Assembly (NCBI GenBank): GCA_947074145.1 | Contig: CAMTOJ010000019.1 | Coordinates: forward strand, 1 to 53,003 | Direction: 5' to 3' | From: an uncultured Bacteroidales bacterium | GTDB taxonomy: Bacteria > Bacteroidota > Bacteroidia > Bacteroidales > JAUNSR01 | Length of the DNA: 53,003 bases | Shown here: one piece after another, positions 8,161-16,634 of the stretch | Position numbering within the stretch: the stretch's first letter is position 1 | Layout of the letters: every line of letters starts with the position of its first letter | The notes under the pieces: generated by a model | Told to the model about the DNA's origin: nothing | The model's input: only the letters and a program-made list of their open reading frames with translations | The model's database searches: none | Position numbers and translations under genes: made by a program

Positions 8161-11100
8161 ATGAAAAACTTCTTAGTTAAATTAGCTATTTTTTTCATCA
8201 TATTATCTAATATATTTTCGGCTTTCTCAGATACTCCGGTAGTTGAGAAAATAGATATATCTGACGGATTATCGAATAATAATGCCCTATCAGTAGTGGA
8301 AGATGCTCATGGTTTTGTTTGGATAGCAACCGAATGGGGCCTTAACCGATTTGACGGTAAAAATCTGACTGTACATAAATTCAATCCTTTTGATCCAAAT
8401 AGTATTACACAAACGGGAGTAAATAAATTACTATATGATAAGGATAGAGATTTTGTTTGGATAGCGACTCGTGGTGGTGGAATTAACTATTATGATTATT
8501 CTACAGGTAAATTCTATAACTATTTTCATATTAAGCAAAGGGAGACAAACAATAAAAGTATCACAGATATCTGTTTTAGTGGGGATAAGAATGTTTGGCT
8601 GGCAACTTATGATACTGGAATTTTTAAATTGATAGTAGAAAATGATTCTATCGCCGATTATAAATATTTGAATATACCCCAATTATCCACATATAAAATC
8701 AAATCAATAAAGGAAGATAAAAACGGGAATCTTTTTATCGGTCATTGGGGGGAAGGACTTACTATATTCAATACAAAAACAGAAACAATAAAATATTTTA
8801 AGAATAATAAATCGGATAAAAAATCTCTACCCGGAAATGAAATAATAAATATTTTCATTGATTCAAATGATATAGTATGGTTTGGCACGCATCAGGGTCT
8901 GGCTACATATAATTATGACACGGAAGATTTTAATGTCTACAAATCGTCGAAAGATAATCCTCATTCTATTAATGTCGATGACACTCATCTTATCAGCCAA
9001 ATCGATAATGAAATTTGGGTCGGATCATGGCGCGGAGGTATCAATATAATAGATCTTGATGATTTTGATCAGCGTCAACCGGAAAAACAGAAATTCCGAC
9101 ATATCCATTCTAAATGCGGAAATCAATCAATTTCTAATTCCTCTATTGTTGATATTACAAAAGACAGCTTCGGAAATATCTGGATTGCTACTTTTGGTAG
9201 CGGTGTAAATATTATTTCCCATATCCCACCCTATTTCAAAAGTATTGCAAAGGAGAAAAATATAGATAATCTGAATATAACCAATGAGATTGTCACATCT
9301 CTAAGCGTTGATAAATACAATAATCTTCTTGTCGGTATGGCAAATGCTACAATCGACATTCTTGATGCAAATGGCAACAAATTTTCGCTTACCAATTTGA
9401 ACGCGGGAATTCCAAATTCAAATATTCTTAACAGCTTAACAGATTCAGAAGGTGATTTTTGGATTGGCGCAGATGGAGCTGGTCTGATGAGATATGATAA
9501 GAATTTGAGAAAATTCATTATAGTCGATAATAGCGACGAGATGAAAAAGCATGATTATGTCACTGCTCTTTTTTGTGATAAAAATGATTTGATATGGATA
9601 GGCTCAAATTGCGGATTGGGTTATTATGATAAGAAAAATAAGACATATACAGATATCGATCTAAAAAGATATGGATTGAAGGATGCTTTTGTGAAATCTA
9701 TTTGTCGTGATGATAAGGGTTATATATGGATTGGTACGGGGAATGATGGAATTCTTATTTTCGATTCAAATAATGAATTGAAGAATCGATTCTCAAATAA
9801 GGAGGGTTTTATTACCAATAACATAATGCATTTAGCCAAAGATAACAACGGTCGAATTTGGGCCGGTACATTTTTCGGGATGATTTGCTTTAATTATGTA
9901 GATAATAATAATCTGACATATACTATCTATTCGAGAGGCAACAATCTTAATGATGATTGTGTAAAGGCTATTTGCCCCGGTACAGATAATGAAATATGGG
10001 TAAGTACAAATTCAGGTATAAGCAAATTTATTATCGATAAGAAACGTTTTGTAAATTATAATTATAACAATGGAATTATTAGCGGGACTTTCAATCCCGG
10101 TGTTGTGACAAAAGATAGCAATGGGATTATATATTTTGGTGCACAAACCGGAATATGCTATTTTGATTCTAATATTTCTAATAACGAGATTGAAATTCCT
10201 AAAGTCAAAATCATCTCTGTTTCATTGTATGATAAGACCGGTTATAAATCGGTTATAAAGGAGAATCTTCCTATAAAATCGAAATATAACCTTGATTATT
10301 ATGATAATACCTTTAGAATTGATTTCAATTTAATGGATTATGCATTAAAAGGGCAGGCTGATTACATTTATACGTTAAAGGGTTATGAGGATTTGTGGCA
10401 TGAAACAGATCAGAATAACGTTATCTTTCAGAATCTACCTTATGGTAAATATATATTTGCGGTAAAGGCAAAGCTTAAATATAATGTATGGGGCCATGAG
10501 GAAACATATATAGAAATTGTCGTTAATCCTCCTTTCTGGCTTACATGGTGGGCAAAGTTGATTTATGTGATTATTTCCATATTGATACTTGTACTTATAA
10601 TCAGGGGTTATAAACATCGTCTTGACCTTAAAAACATTCATTATCTTGAGAAGCAACAATATATTCAGGCTCAGCAATTGAATGAAGAAAGAATTAATTT
10701 CTTTACCAATATTACCCACGAGTTACGTACTCCGCTTACTCTTATTTTAGGTCCTCTTGAGGAGATTGATAGTGATAAGGTTGATGTAAGCAATCTTAAA
10801 TCAAATATTTCTCTTATCAGGAATAATGCGTTGCGATTGTATTCATTAATTAACAGGATTCTTGAGTTCAGAAAATGTGAAACACTTAATAAAAATCTCA
10901 AAGTGGAATATCTTGATATTCATGCTTTTATTTCTTCTGAGAGCAAAAAGTTCATTGAAGGGAATAAGAAAAAGGATATATCAATAAGGTTGGAGAGTGA
11001 GATAAAAGAAAGTTTTATATTTTTTGATCCCGGTATTGTTTCAACAATTATAGATAATCTGACCTCTAATGCAATTAGATATACAGAAAAAGGGGAGATA

Positions 11101-12300
11101 GTATTGGGTATAAGATTTTCAGAGGATCAAAAGGATATAATAATTTCAGTAAAAGATACGGGTATTGGGATACCGAATGATTGCATAGATCATATTTTTG
11201 AAAACTATTACCAGGCAAAAAATAATAATATTAACAATGGCACGGGTATAGGGTTGGCTCTTGTTAAAAGACTTGTGACTTTACATAAAGCAAAGATTGA
11301 AGTTAGAAGTGAAATTAATGTGGGTTCGGAGTTCTTGTTCTTCCTTCCTACTTCGAATATTTATTCGTCGGATGAAATAGTCGATATACAAGAAAATGGA
11401 GTGAAGAATGATATTCTTTCTAATGAAGTGGATAAGAGTAGTCTTGAACAGGAAGTATCAGATAAAATGATTCCAGATAATTCTGTTTCCAATTCCATGG
11501 AGAAAAATAGTAATGAATCGGATAATAAAACAAAACCTATTATGCTTATTGTCGAAGATAATAATGAGTTAAGGAATTTTATTATAAATACGTTCATTAA
11601 TGATTATAAGATATTGAGTGCGGCTGATGGAAAATGCGGTGTTGAACTTGCTTTTGAGAATTTACCCGATATAATAATTAGTGATGTAATGATGCCGGTG
11701 ATGGATGGTGTAGAGATGTGCCGTCTTATAAAAGAGGAGATCAAGACTTGTCATATACCCGTGATTCTTCTTACTGCCAAAGATTCGGTTATGGCTAAGA
11801 ATGAAGGATATGACAATGGTGCAGATTCATATATTACTAAACCTTTCAGTATCTCATTATTAAAAACAAGGGTTGAAAATCTTCTTTCCGGAAGAAAAAA
11901 AATTATGAGTTACTATAACTCAGGGGAATTTAAAAAGAGTATAATAACAAGCTCACTTAATAAAAAGGAGTCCGGTTTCATGAATGATGTTAATGAGTTC
12001 ATTCTTAAAAACATATCTTCCGAAGATCTGTCAATCTCTTTTATGGCCGATAATTTCAATATGAGTTATTCTTCTTTTTCAAGAAAAGTGAAATCTATTA
12101 CCGGTTTGACAGTAAATGAAATAATACGAAAATTAAGAATGAAACGAGCAGAGGATCTGTTGATGTCGGGAGATAAGAGTATTGCTGAAATATCTGAGAC
12201 TGTAGGATATAATAGTGTGGCGGCGTTCCGAGAAGCTTTCAAAACGGAATTTGGAGAATCTCCTTCCAACTATATAAATAAGATAAAAAGTAATATTTAA
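8161..12300 (+). CDS. Hybrid two-component system sensor-regulator (HTCS)
   Basis: I place the start at ATG 8161 (MKNFLVKLAIFFIILSNIFS), a good signal peptide; the longer ORF from 8080 adds 27 residues with no function. In order: two-component propeller repeats (about 25-700, with many W-I-A/G-T repeats such as VWIATEWGLNRFDG), a Y_Y_Y domain, one membrane helix (about 793-815), a histidine kinase with H853 in ITHELRTPL and N/G boxes (DNLTSNAIRYTEKG, DTGIGIP), a receiver with D1175 (ISDVMMPVMDG), and an AraC-type HTH at the end (AEISETVGYNSVAAFREAFK). HTCS proteins sense periplasmic oligosaccharides and activate glycan-use genes. The divergent GH43 gene is a likely target. Confidence 0.95.
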   Translation: MKNFLVKLAIFFIILSNIFSAFSDTPVVEKIDISDGLSNNNALSVVEDAHGFVWIATEWGLNRFDGKNLTVHKFNPFDPNSITQTGVNKLLYDKDRDFVWIATRGGGINYYDYSTGKFYNYFHIKQRETNNKSITDICFSGDKNVWLATYDTGIFKLIVENDSIADYKYLNIPQLSTYKIKSIKEDKNGNLFIGHWGEGLTIFNTKTETIKYFKNNKSDKKSLPGNEIINIFIDSNDIVWFGTHQGLATYNYDTEDFNVYKSSKDNPHSINVDDTHLISQIDNEIWVGSWRGGINIIDLDDFDQRQPEKQKFRHIHSKCGNQSISNSSIVDITKDSFGNIWIATFGSGVNIISHIPPYFKSIAKEKNIDNLNITNEIVTSLSVDKYNNLLVGMANATIDILDANGNKFSLTNLNAGIPNSNILNSLTDSEGDFWIGADGAGLMRYDKNLRKFIIVDNSDEMKKHDYVTALFCDKNDLIWIGSNCGLGYYDKKNKTYTDIDLKRYGLKDAFVKSICRDDKGYIWIGTGNDGILIFDSNNELKNRFSNKEGFITNNIMHLAKDNNGRIWAGTFFGMICFNYVDNNNLTYTIYSRGNNLNDDCVKAICPGTDNEIWVSTNSGISKFIIDKKRFVNYNYNNGIISGTFNPGVVTKDSNGIIYFGAQTGICYFDSNISNNEIEIPKVKIISVSLYDKTGYKSVIKENLPIKSKYNLDYYDNTFRIDFNLMDYALKGQADYIYTLKGYEDLWHETDQNNVIFQNLPYGKYIFAVKAKLKYNVWGHEETYIEIVVNPPFWLTWWAKLIYVIISILILVLIIRGYKHRLDLKNIHYLEKQQYIQAQQLNEERINFFTNITHELRTPLTLILGPLEEIDSDKVDVSNLKSNISLIRNNALRLYSLINRILEFRKCETLNKNLKVEYLDIHAFISSESKKFIEGNKKKDISIRLESEIKESFIFFDPGIVSTIIDNLTSNAIRYTEKGEIVLGIRFSEDQKDIIISVKDTGIGIPNDCIDHIFENYYQAKNNNINNGTGIGLALVKRLVTLHKAKIEVRSEINVGSEFLFFLPTSNIYSSDEIVDIQENGVKNDILSNEVDKSSLEQEVSDKMIPDNSVSNSMEKNSNESDNKTKPIMLIVEDNNELRNFIINTFINDYKILSAADGKCGVELAFENLPDIIISDVMMPVMDGVEMCRLIKEEIKTCHIPVILLTAKDSVMAKNEGYDNGADSYITKPFSISLLKTRVENLLSGRKKIMSYYNSGEFKKSIITSSLNKKESGFMNDVNEFILKNISSEDLSISFMADNFNMSYSSFSRKVKSITGLTVNEIIRKLRMKRAEDLLMSGDKSIAEISETVGYNSVAAFREAFKTEFGESPSNYINKIKSNI

Positions 12301-12303
12301 GTT

Positions 12304-13734
12304 TTACTCATGCTCCTTTATAACGGGGCCATCCTTCCAACATTCAATTTTATCTTTAATTTCAGGAATACTATCTGCTCTGAATATCGGACTTTTTATA
12401 CCTGCTTTTCGTTGTTTATTGTAGTCTGCAAGTGCTTTAATGGCTATTTTTCCTAACATCAATATTGCTACAAGATTGATAAGTCCCATAATTGCCATAA
12501 AAAGATCGGCAAGGTTCCATACAAATCCGAGGCTTAATATAGATCCCCAAAATACCATTGCTCCCACAGCTATTCGATATAAAAACATTACAATAGGATT
12601 TTTTGTAAAGAAAAGAATATTTGCCTCTCCGTAGTAATAGTTGCCAAGAATGGAAGTAAAAGCAAAAAATAAAATCGCAATTGCTATAAACAACCCTCCG
12701 TAACTTCCTATTTCATTAGAAAGAGCAGCCTGTGTCAATCGTATTCCGTTAAGACCGGAATCTGCATGAAGATCAGAAAAAAGTATTATGAATGCTGTGC
12801 AGGAACAAATTATAAGAGTATCTGTAAATACACCAAGTGCTTGGATATAACCTTGTTTAACCGGATGTGAAACAGTTGCCGTCGCAGCGGCATTTGGTGC
12901 TGATCCCAAACCCGCTTCGTTCGAAAAAAGCCCTCTTTTTATACCTTGCATAAGAGCAACACCAATGGTTCCGCCTATTGCCTGATCTATTCCGAATGCG
13001 TTTTCAATAATAAGCATAATTACATCAGGCAATTTTGTGATATTGAAAATCACTATACCTAAGGCAAGGATAATATATGCAACTGCCATGAAAGGAACAA
13101 TTATTCCCGAAACAACTGCAATACGATGAATACCTCCGAATATTATTATTAGAGTTAGTGCCGTTATTATTATTCCCATCCAATAAGGAGGAACACCAAA
13201 TGTCTCATTGAAAGCTAATGCTATTGTGTTCGATTGAACAGAATTGAAGACAAGACCGAAGGTAAGTGTTATTGATATGGCAAAAAGTATAGCCATCCAT
13301 TTTTTCCCTAAACCCTGACTTATATAAAATGCCGGTCCTCCTATAAATGATTTTTTTCCTTTAGTTTTGAATATCTGAGCCAATGTCGATTCAATAAAAG
13401 CTGATGATGCACCTATTAATGCAATTATCCACATCCAGAATACGGCACCGGGACCACCTATTGCTATTGCAGTTGCTACTCCTGCAAGATTTCCTGTTCC
13501 GACTCTTGAGGCTAAAGAGATACAAAAGGCTTGAAAAGAGGAAACCTCTCTTGCTCCTCCCCCTTTTGCGGCACCCTCTCCGAGCAGACGGGTCATTTCA
13601 CCTATTTTTCTGAATTGCAAAAATTTAGTCCGTATTGTGAAATAAATTGCAGTGCCAATGAGAATAATAATCATTACATATCCCCAAAGGAAATCATTCA
13701 ACATATTTACAAACGACTCAATAAAATTCATCAT
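12304..13734 (-). CDS. Sodium:alanine/glycine symporter (AGCS family)
   Basis: This 476-residue inner-membrane protein has about ten hydrophobic segments and AGCS motifs: SLASRVGTGNLAGVATAIAIGGPGAVFWMW, FIESTLAQIFK and GLFSNEAGLGSAPNAAATA. It imports alanine, glycine or similar small amino acids with sodium. Its stop is three bases from the stop of the convergent HTCS gene and no terminator is visible between them, so the two transcripts probably overlap. No regulatory site is obvious in the 13735-13811 upstream stretch. Confidence 0.92.
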   Translation of the reverse strand: MMNFIESFVNMLNDFLWGYVMIIILIGTAIYFTIRTKFLQFRKIGEMTRLLGEGAAKGGGAREVSSFQAFCISLASRVGTGNLAGVATAIAIGGPGAVFWMWIIALIGASSAFIESTLAQIFKTKGKKSFIGGPAFYISQGLGKKWMAILFAISITLTFGLVFNSVQSNTIALAFNETFGVPPYWMGIIITALTLIIIFGGIHRIAVVSGIIVPFMAVAYIILALGIVIFNITKLPDVIMLIIENAFGIDQAIGGTIGVALMQGIKRGLFSNEAGLGSAPNAAATATVSHPVKQGYIQALGVFTDTLIICSCTAFIILFSDLHADSGLNGIRLTQAALSNEIGSYGGLFIAIAILFFAFTSILGNYYYGEANILFFTKNPIVMFLYRIAVGAMVFWGSILSLGFVWNLADLFMAIMGLINLVAILMLGKIAIKALADYNKQRKAGIKSPIFRADSIPEIKDKIECWKDGPVIKEHE

Positions 13735-13811
13735 AACTTAAATATTTTGATCATCGGAATTTAGTTATTATTCCTTGATATATATACATATTTGTAATCT
13801 ATATAGAAACA

Positions 13812-13849
13812 AAAAAGAGGCTAACCATGTTTATAGTTAGCCTCTTTTT
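13812..13849 (-). terminator. Terminator of the OmpH-like gene
   Basis: AAAAAGAGGCTAAC and GTTAGCCTCTTTTT form a perfect 14-bp stem with a 10-base loop. On the minus strand the stem ends in a T-run, separating the OmpH-like gene from the AGCS symporter gene. Confidence 0.85.
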
Positions 13850-13884
13850 CATATTTTATTGTGAATAATCGAATTTAAATTCAA

Positions 13885-14499
13885 TTATTTTGATTTCGGT
13901 TTGTATCTTAAATTCAATTCTTCAAGCACTTCGTGAGTGATATCATATTGAGGTTTTGCTATGATGATATTATCATTTAGTGTGTTAGTGAAAATCATAT
14001 CATAGTTTTTCACCTTATTAAATTGAGTAAGGAAGTTTGTAACAGAGTCATTAAGTAAAACATTCATCTTCTGCTGTTCTACCATAAGTTCATTATTTAA
14101 ACGATTGCTTAATTCGTTTAGATTTTGTTCAAGTTTTTGAATTCTTGTAGCTTCCTGTTGTGCTCTTTCTTCAGAAAGGAAAGCGTTACTTTTTATTTTG
14201 CGTTGGAAATCTGTAACTTCTTTTTCAAGAGATTTGCCCTTTTCATTGATTGTTGCACGAGCATTTTCTTGCTTACGAAGAAGTGCTTCGTTTAAGTCAA
14301 TCGCATAGTTATAACCCATTAACAAAGAATCTACATTAATATATGCGATATTAAGCTTTGCAGACGATGTATTTCCCGATGTTACTGCTTGTGTCTTTGT
14401 CGTCGCAGGTTTTGTTTCTTTTGCCTTTGACTCACACTGAACAAATGCAAGAATAATAAAAGAAGATAAGACTCCTCTAAAAAAGTAGTTAAGTTTCAT
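13885..14499 (-). CDS. OmpH/Skp-family periplasmic chaperone-like lipoprotein
   Basis: The 204-residue protein has a lipoprotein signal with lipobox FVQC (Cys about 22). A Thr/Ser/Lys-rich linker and the OmpH core follow: LNIAYINVDSLLMGYNYAIDLNEALLRKQE, then a long coiled coil (about 75-150), then NVLLNDSVTNFLTQFNKVKNYDMIFTN. Skp/OmpH proteins hold unfolded outer-membrane proteins in the periplasm; a lipid-anchored version is common in Bacteroidota. It is 58 bases downstream of the small membrane protein gene and probably co-transcribed. Confidence 0.88.
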   Translation of the reverse strand: MKLNYFFRGVLSSFIILAFVQCESKAKETKPATTKTQAVTSGNTSSAKLNIAYINVDSLLMGYNYAIDLNEALLRKQENARATINEKGKSLEKEVTDFQRKIKSNAFLSEERAQQEATRIQKLEQNLNELSNRLNNELMVEQQKMNVLLNDSVTNFLTQFNKVKNYDMIFTNTLNDNIIIAKPQYDITHEVLEELNLRYKPKSK

Positions 14500-14557
14500 A
14501 TATATATACTATCTAAAAATAAATTACACTTTATTGATACATTGTTTGATTAGTTGA

Positions 14558-14767
14558 TTAAGATTCTATCATTTCCAAAAGATTCAATCTTTTCTGCTCA
14601 GCTCTATCCATCGATTTAGCACATACAATTCCTTTCTTTCGTAATGCTTTATTTCCGGATATATGAGTCTGAGGAAAACGACCACCTTTTTTCAAAAGTA
14701 TTTTAATCCCTAAAAGTATTACACTAATAGCTATAATACAAAATGTTATGATGATTGTTGCCAACAT
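14558..14767 (-). CDS. Small single-pass membrane protein, conserved-looking
   Basis: This 69-residue protein has one N-terminal membrane helix (about residues 2-24, LATIIITFCIIAISVILLGIKILL) and a basic, polar tail with one Cys (GIVCAKSMDRAEQ). A -7 element lies 23-30 bases upstream of its ATG, so it appears to start the transcript that continues into the OmpH-like gene. I recall similar short proteins in Bacteroidota annotated only as membrane or secreted protein. The function is unknown. Confidence 0.7.
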   Translation of the reverse strand: MLATIIITFCIIAISVILLGIKILLKKGGRFPQTHISGNKALRKKGIVCAKSMDRAEQKRLNLLEMIES

Positions 14768-14789
14768 TATTCTTTATTTTTTTATTATA

Positions 14790-14797
14790 CAAATATA
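14790..14797 (-). promoter_or_regulatory. Promoter -7 element for small membrane protein/OmpH genes
   Basis: The minus strand reads TATATTTG, a TAnnTTTG match giving a predicted start near 14783 and a 5' UTR of about 16 bases. The rest of the 14768-15168 gap is AT-rich, with one further promoter element (15101) and nothing else I recognise. Confidence 0.5.
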
Positions 14798-15100
14798 TAT
14801 CTTAATCATTGTTTATATTTTAGATTTAGATTTTATTTCACGATCTAATGTTGCGAAGTTAGTTATTTAACATTTATTTATCCAAATTAGTTAATATGCC
14901 GTCAGAATAGTGAATGTCTGAATTCACGCCCTTTTAGCCAGTCAAATTGCAACATGAAACCGCTTTTTGATTACAATATGAAACCAAAAACAACACTTTC
15001 AAATTACTAAAGATAGCATTTTTACCATATTTAAGGAATTTACATCATTACATTATGCTATTTTTATCGATTATACTATTCCTTAATAATTATATATCAT

Positions 15101-15108
15101 TAATTTTG
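15101..15108 (+). promoter_or_regulatory. Promoter -7 element for L-asparaginase
   Basis: TAATTTTG matches TAnnTTTG. The predicted transcript start is near 15115, leaving a 5' UTR of about 54 bases before the ATG at 15169. Confidence 0.5.
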
Positions 15109-15168
15109 GAACATATATGAGATTTTTTTGTTTTAGTTTGTTGTATTATAAAATTGAAGGAGTTATTT

Positions 15169-16221
15169 ATGAGTGAACGAGCATCGGTTTTATTAATTTA
15201 TACCGGAGGGACAATTGGAATGATTGAGAATCCTGTAACCGGAGCATTGGAGTCGTTTAATTTTGATCATCTTGTAGAGAATGTTCCTGAATTAAAAAAA
15301 CTGGGATATACAATCTCCACAATTCAGTTTGATCCCCCTATTGATTCTTCTGATATGGATCCTTCATTATGGAATGAAGTTGTAAGAATAATTGCCGATA
15401 ATTATGATTATTTTGATGGGTTTGTTATTTTGCATGGTACTGATACAATGGCATATTCAGCTTCTGCTTTGAGCTTTATGCTTGAAAATCTTGCTAAGCC
15501 TGTTATTTTCACAGGTTCACAGTTGCCGGTTGGTGTCTTACGTACAGATGGAAAGGAAAATCTTATAACAGCTATTGAAATCGCTGCTGCTAAAGATGAA
15601 ATGGGAGAGCCGATTGTTCCGGAGGTTTGTATTCTTTTTGAGAGTTTATTGATGAGAGGTAATCGAACTAAAAAAGTAAATGCTGAGAATTTCAATGCTT
15701 TCGCATCAAAGAATTATCCCCCTATTGCTAACGTTGGAATCCATATTAAATATGAACAAAGACTTATTCATAAAATCAATAAAAATAATGAGCTTTCTCC
15801 TCATTATATGCTTGATACGAATGTGGTAGTCTTTAAAATATTCCCGGGTATGACACCTCAGATGGTTAATTCCATTCTAAATATTCCTGGATTAAAAGCC
15901 GTGATTCTTGAAACATTCGGTGCCGGAAATGCTACTACCAAACAGTGGTTTATTAATGCTCTGAAGAATGCTGTTGATAGAGGTATAATAATAGTTAATA
16001 TTACTCAATGTCTGAGCGGATCTGTTCATATGGGACTTTATGAAACAGGAAATCAACTTCTTATGGCTGGTGTAATAAGCGGTTATGATATGACTACCGA
16101 AGCAGCTCTTGCCAAGTTAATGCTTATTCTGGGGCACAATCATCCGGTTGAAAAAGTAAAAGAATTAATGTGTACCAATATCGCAGGAGAAATGACGATT
16201 GAAAAGGAAAAGGATTATTAA
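15169..16221 (+). CDS. ansA: Type I L-asparaginase
   Basis: The start is ATG 15169 (MSERASVLLIYTGG), preceded by AAGGAG seven bases upstream, one of the few good Shine-Dalgarno sequences in the window; a TTG at 15154 would overlap that site. The 350-residue length is right for cytoplasmic bacterial type I enzymes. The active-site segments are TGGTIGM (Thr12/Thr15) and LHGTDTMAYSASAL. TGSQLPVGVLRTDGKENL and the C-terminal GYDMTTEAALAKL are also typical. It hydrolyses asparagine to aspartate and ammonia. The lack of a signal peptide supports the cytoplasmic type. Confidence 0.94.
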   Translation: MSERASVLLIYTGGTIGMIENPVTGALESFNFDHLVENVPELKKLGYTISTIQFDPPIDSSDMDPSLWNEVVRIIADNYDYFDGFVILHGTDTMAYSASALSFMLENLAKPVIFTGSQLPVGVLRTDGKENLITAIEIAAAKDEMGEPIVPEVCILFESLLMRGNRTKKVNAENFNAFASKNYPPIANVGIHIKYEQRLIHKINKNNELSPHYMLDTNVVVFKIFPGMTPQMVNSILNIPGLKAVILETFGAGNATTKQWFINALKNAVDRGIIIVNITQCLSGSVHMGLYETGNQLLMAGVISGYDMTTEAALAKLMLILGHNHPVEKVKELMCTNIAGEMTIEKEKDY

Positions 16222-16267
16222 AAATAAGCCACAAAGCAGATTCTGTTTTGTGGCTTATTTTTTTATT
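16222..16267 (+). terminator. Terminator of L-asparaginase gene
   Basis: AAATAAGCCACAAA (16222-16235) pairs with TTTGTGGCTTATTT (16247-16260), a perfect 14-bp stem followed by more T residues. It begins at the stop codon. Confidence 0.88.
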
Positions 16268-16385
16268 CATGAATTGAGTTTTAATTCTAAAATAGAGTTT
16301 ATTTTCCGAATCTATTTTTCATCTTATAATTGTTATAATTTTAGATTGTAGGAATATTCGGTAAAGTGAATAATAGAAAGAAGAG

Positions 16386-16432
16386 AAAGAGTTATCAACA
16401 ATCTTAAAATTATTGTTGATAACTCTTTTTAT
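16386..16432 (+). terminator. Second hairpin/terminator, built of two inverted TTATCAACA copies
   Basis: AAAGAGTTATCAACAAT (16386-16402) and ATTGTTGATAACTCTTT (16412-16428) form a perfect 17-bp stem with a 9-base loop, then TTATTTATT. It looks like an intrinsic terminator on the plus strand. However, the asparaginase gene already has one, and both arms belong to the repeat cluster described separately. Confidence 0.55.
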
Positions 16433-16629
16433 TTATTCATTATTTTGTTGATAAAATCTCTGTTCTGTTAATATAATCTGTTGATAACTCAATACTGATT
16501 GTTGATAACTTAAATGAAAATTCTTGCTAAATATCAAATTTCTTATTCTTTTATTATCGTATAACACTACCAATAAGCAATTTACCCATTACAAAAAGGT
16601 TATAAACATGATAGATAAGTTATCAACAA
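16392..16629. repeat. Cluster of six TTATCAACA / TGTTGATAA 9-mers
   Basis: Copies are at 16392-16400 (+), 16414-16422 (-), 16446-16454 (-), 16479-16487 (-), 16500-16508 (-) and 16621-16629 (+). Most extend to AGTTATCAACAAT. The only other copy I found in the window is at 4518. The 9-mer differs by one base from the DnaA box TTATCCACA. The host sequence is a 413-bp AT-rich gap between convergent genes. Confidence 0.8.
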
Positions 16630-16634
16630 TTAAA

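Noticed and set aside
16222..16634. Firm call of a replication origin
   Set aside because: The 9-mer differs from the DnaA box at one position, no origin-linked genes are near, and GC skew of the whole chromosome cannot be seen here.
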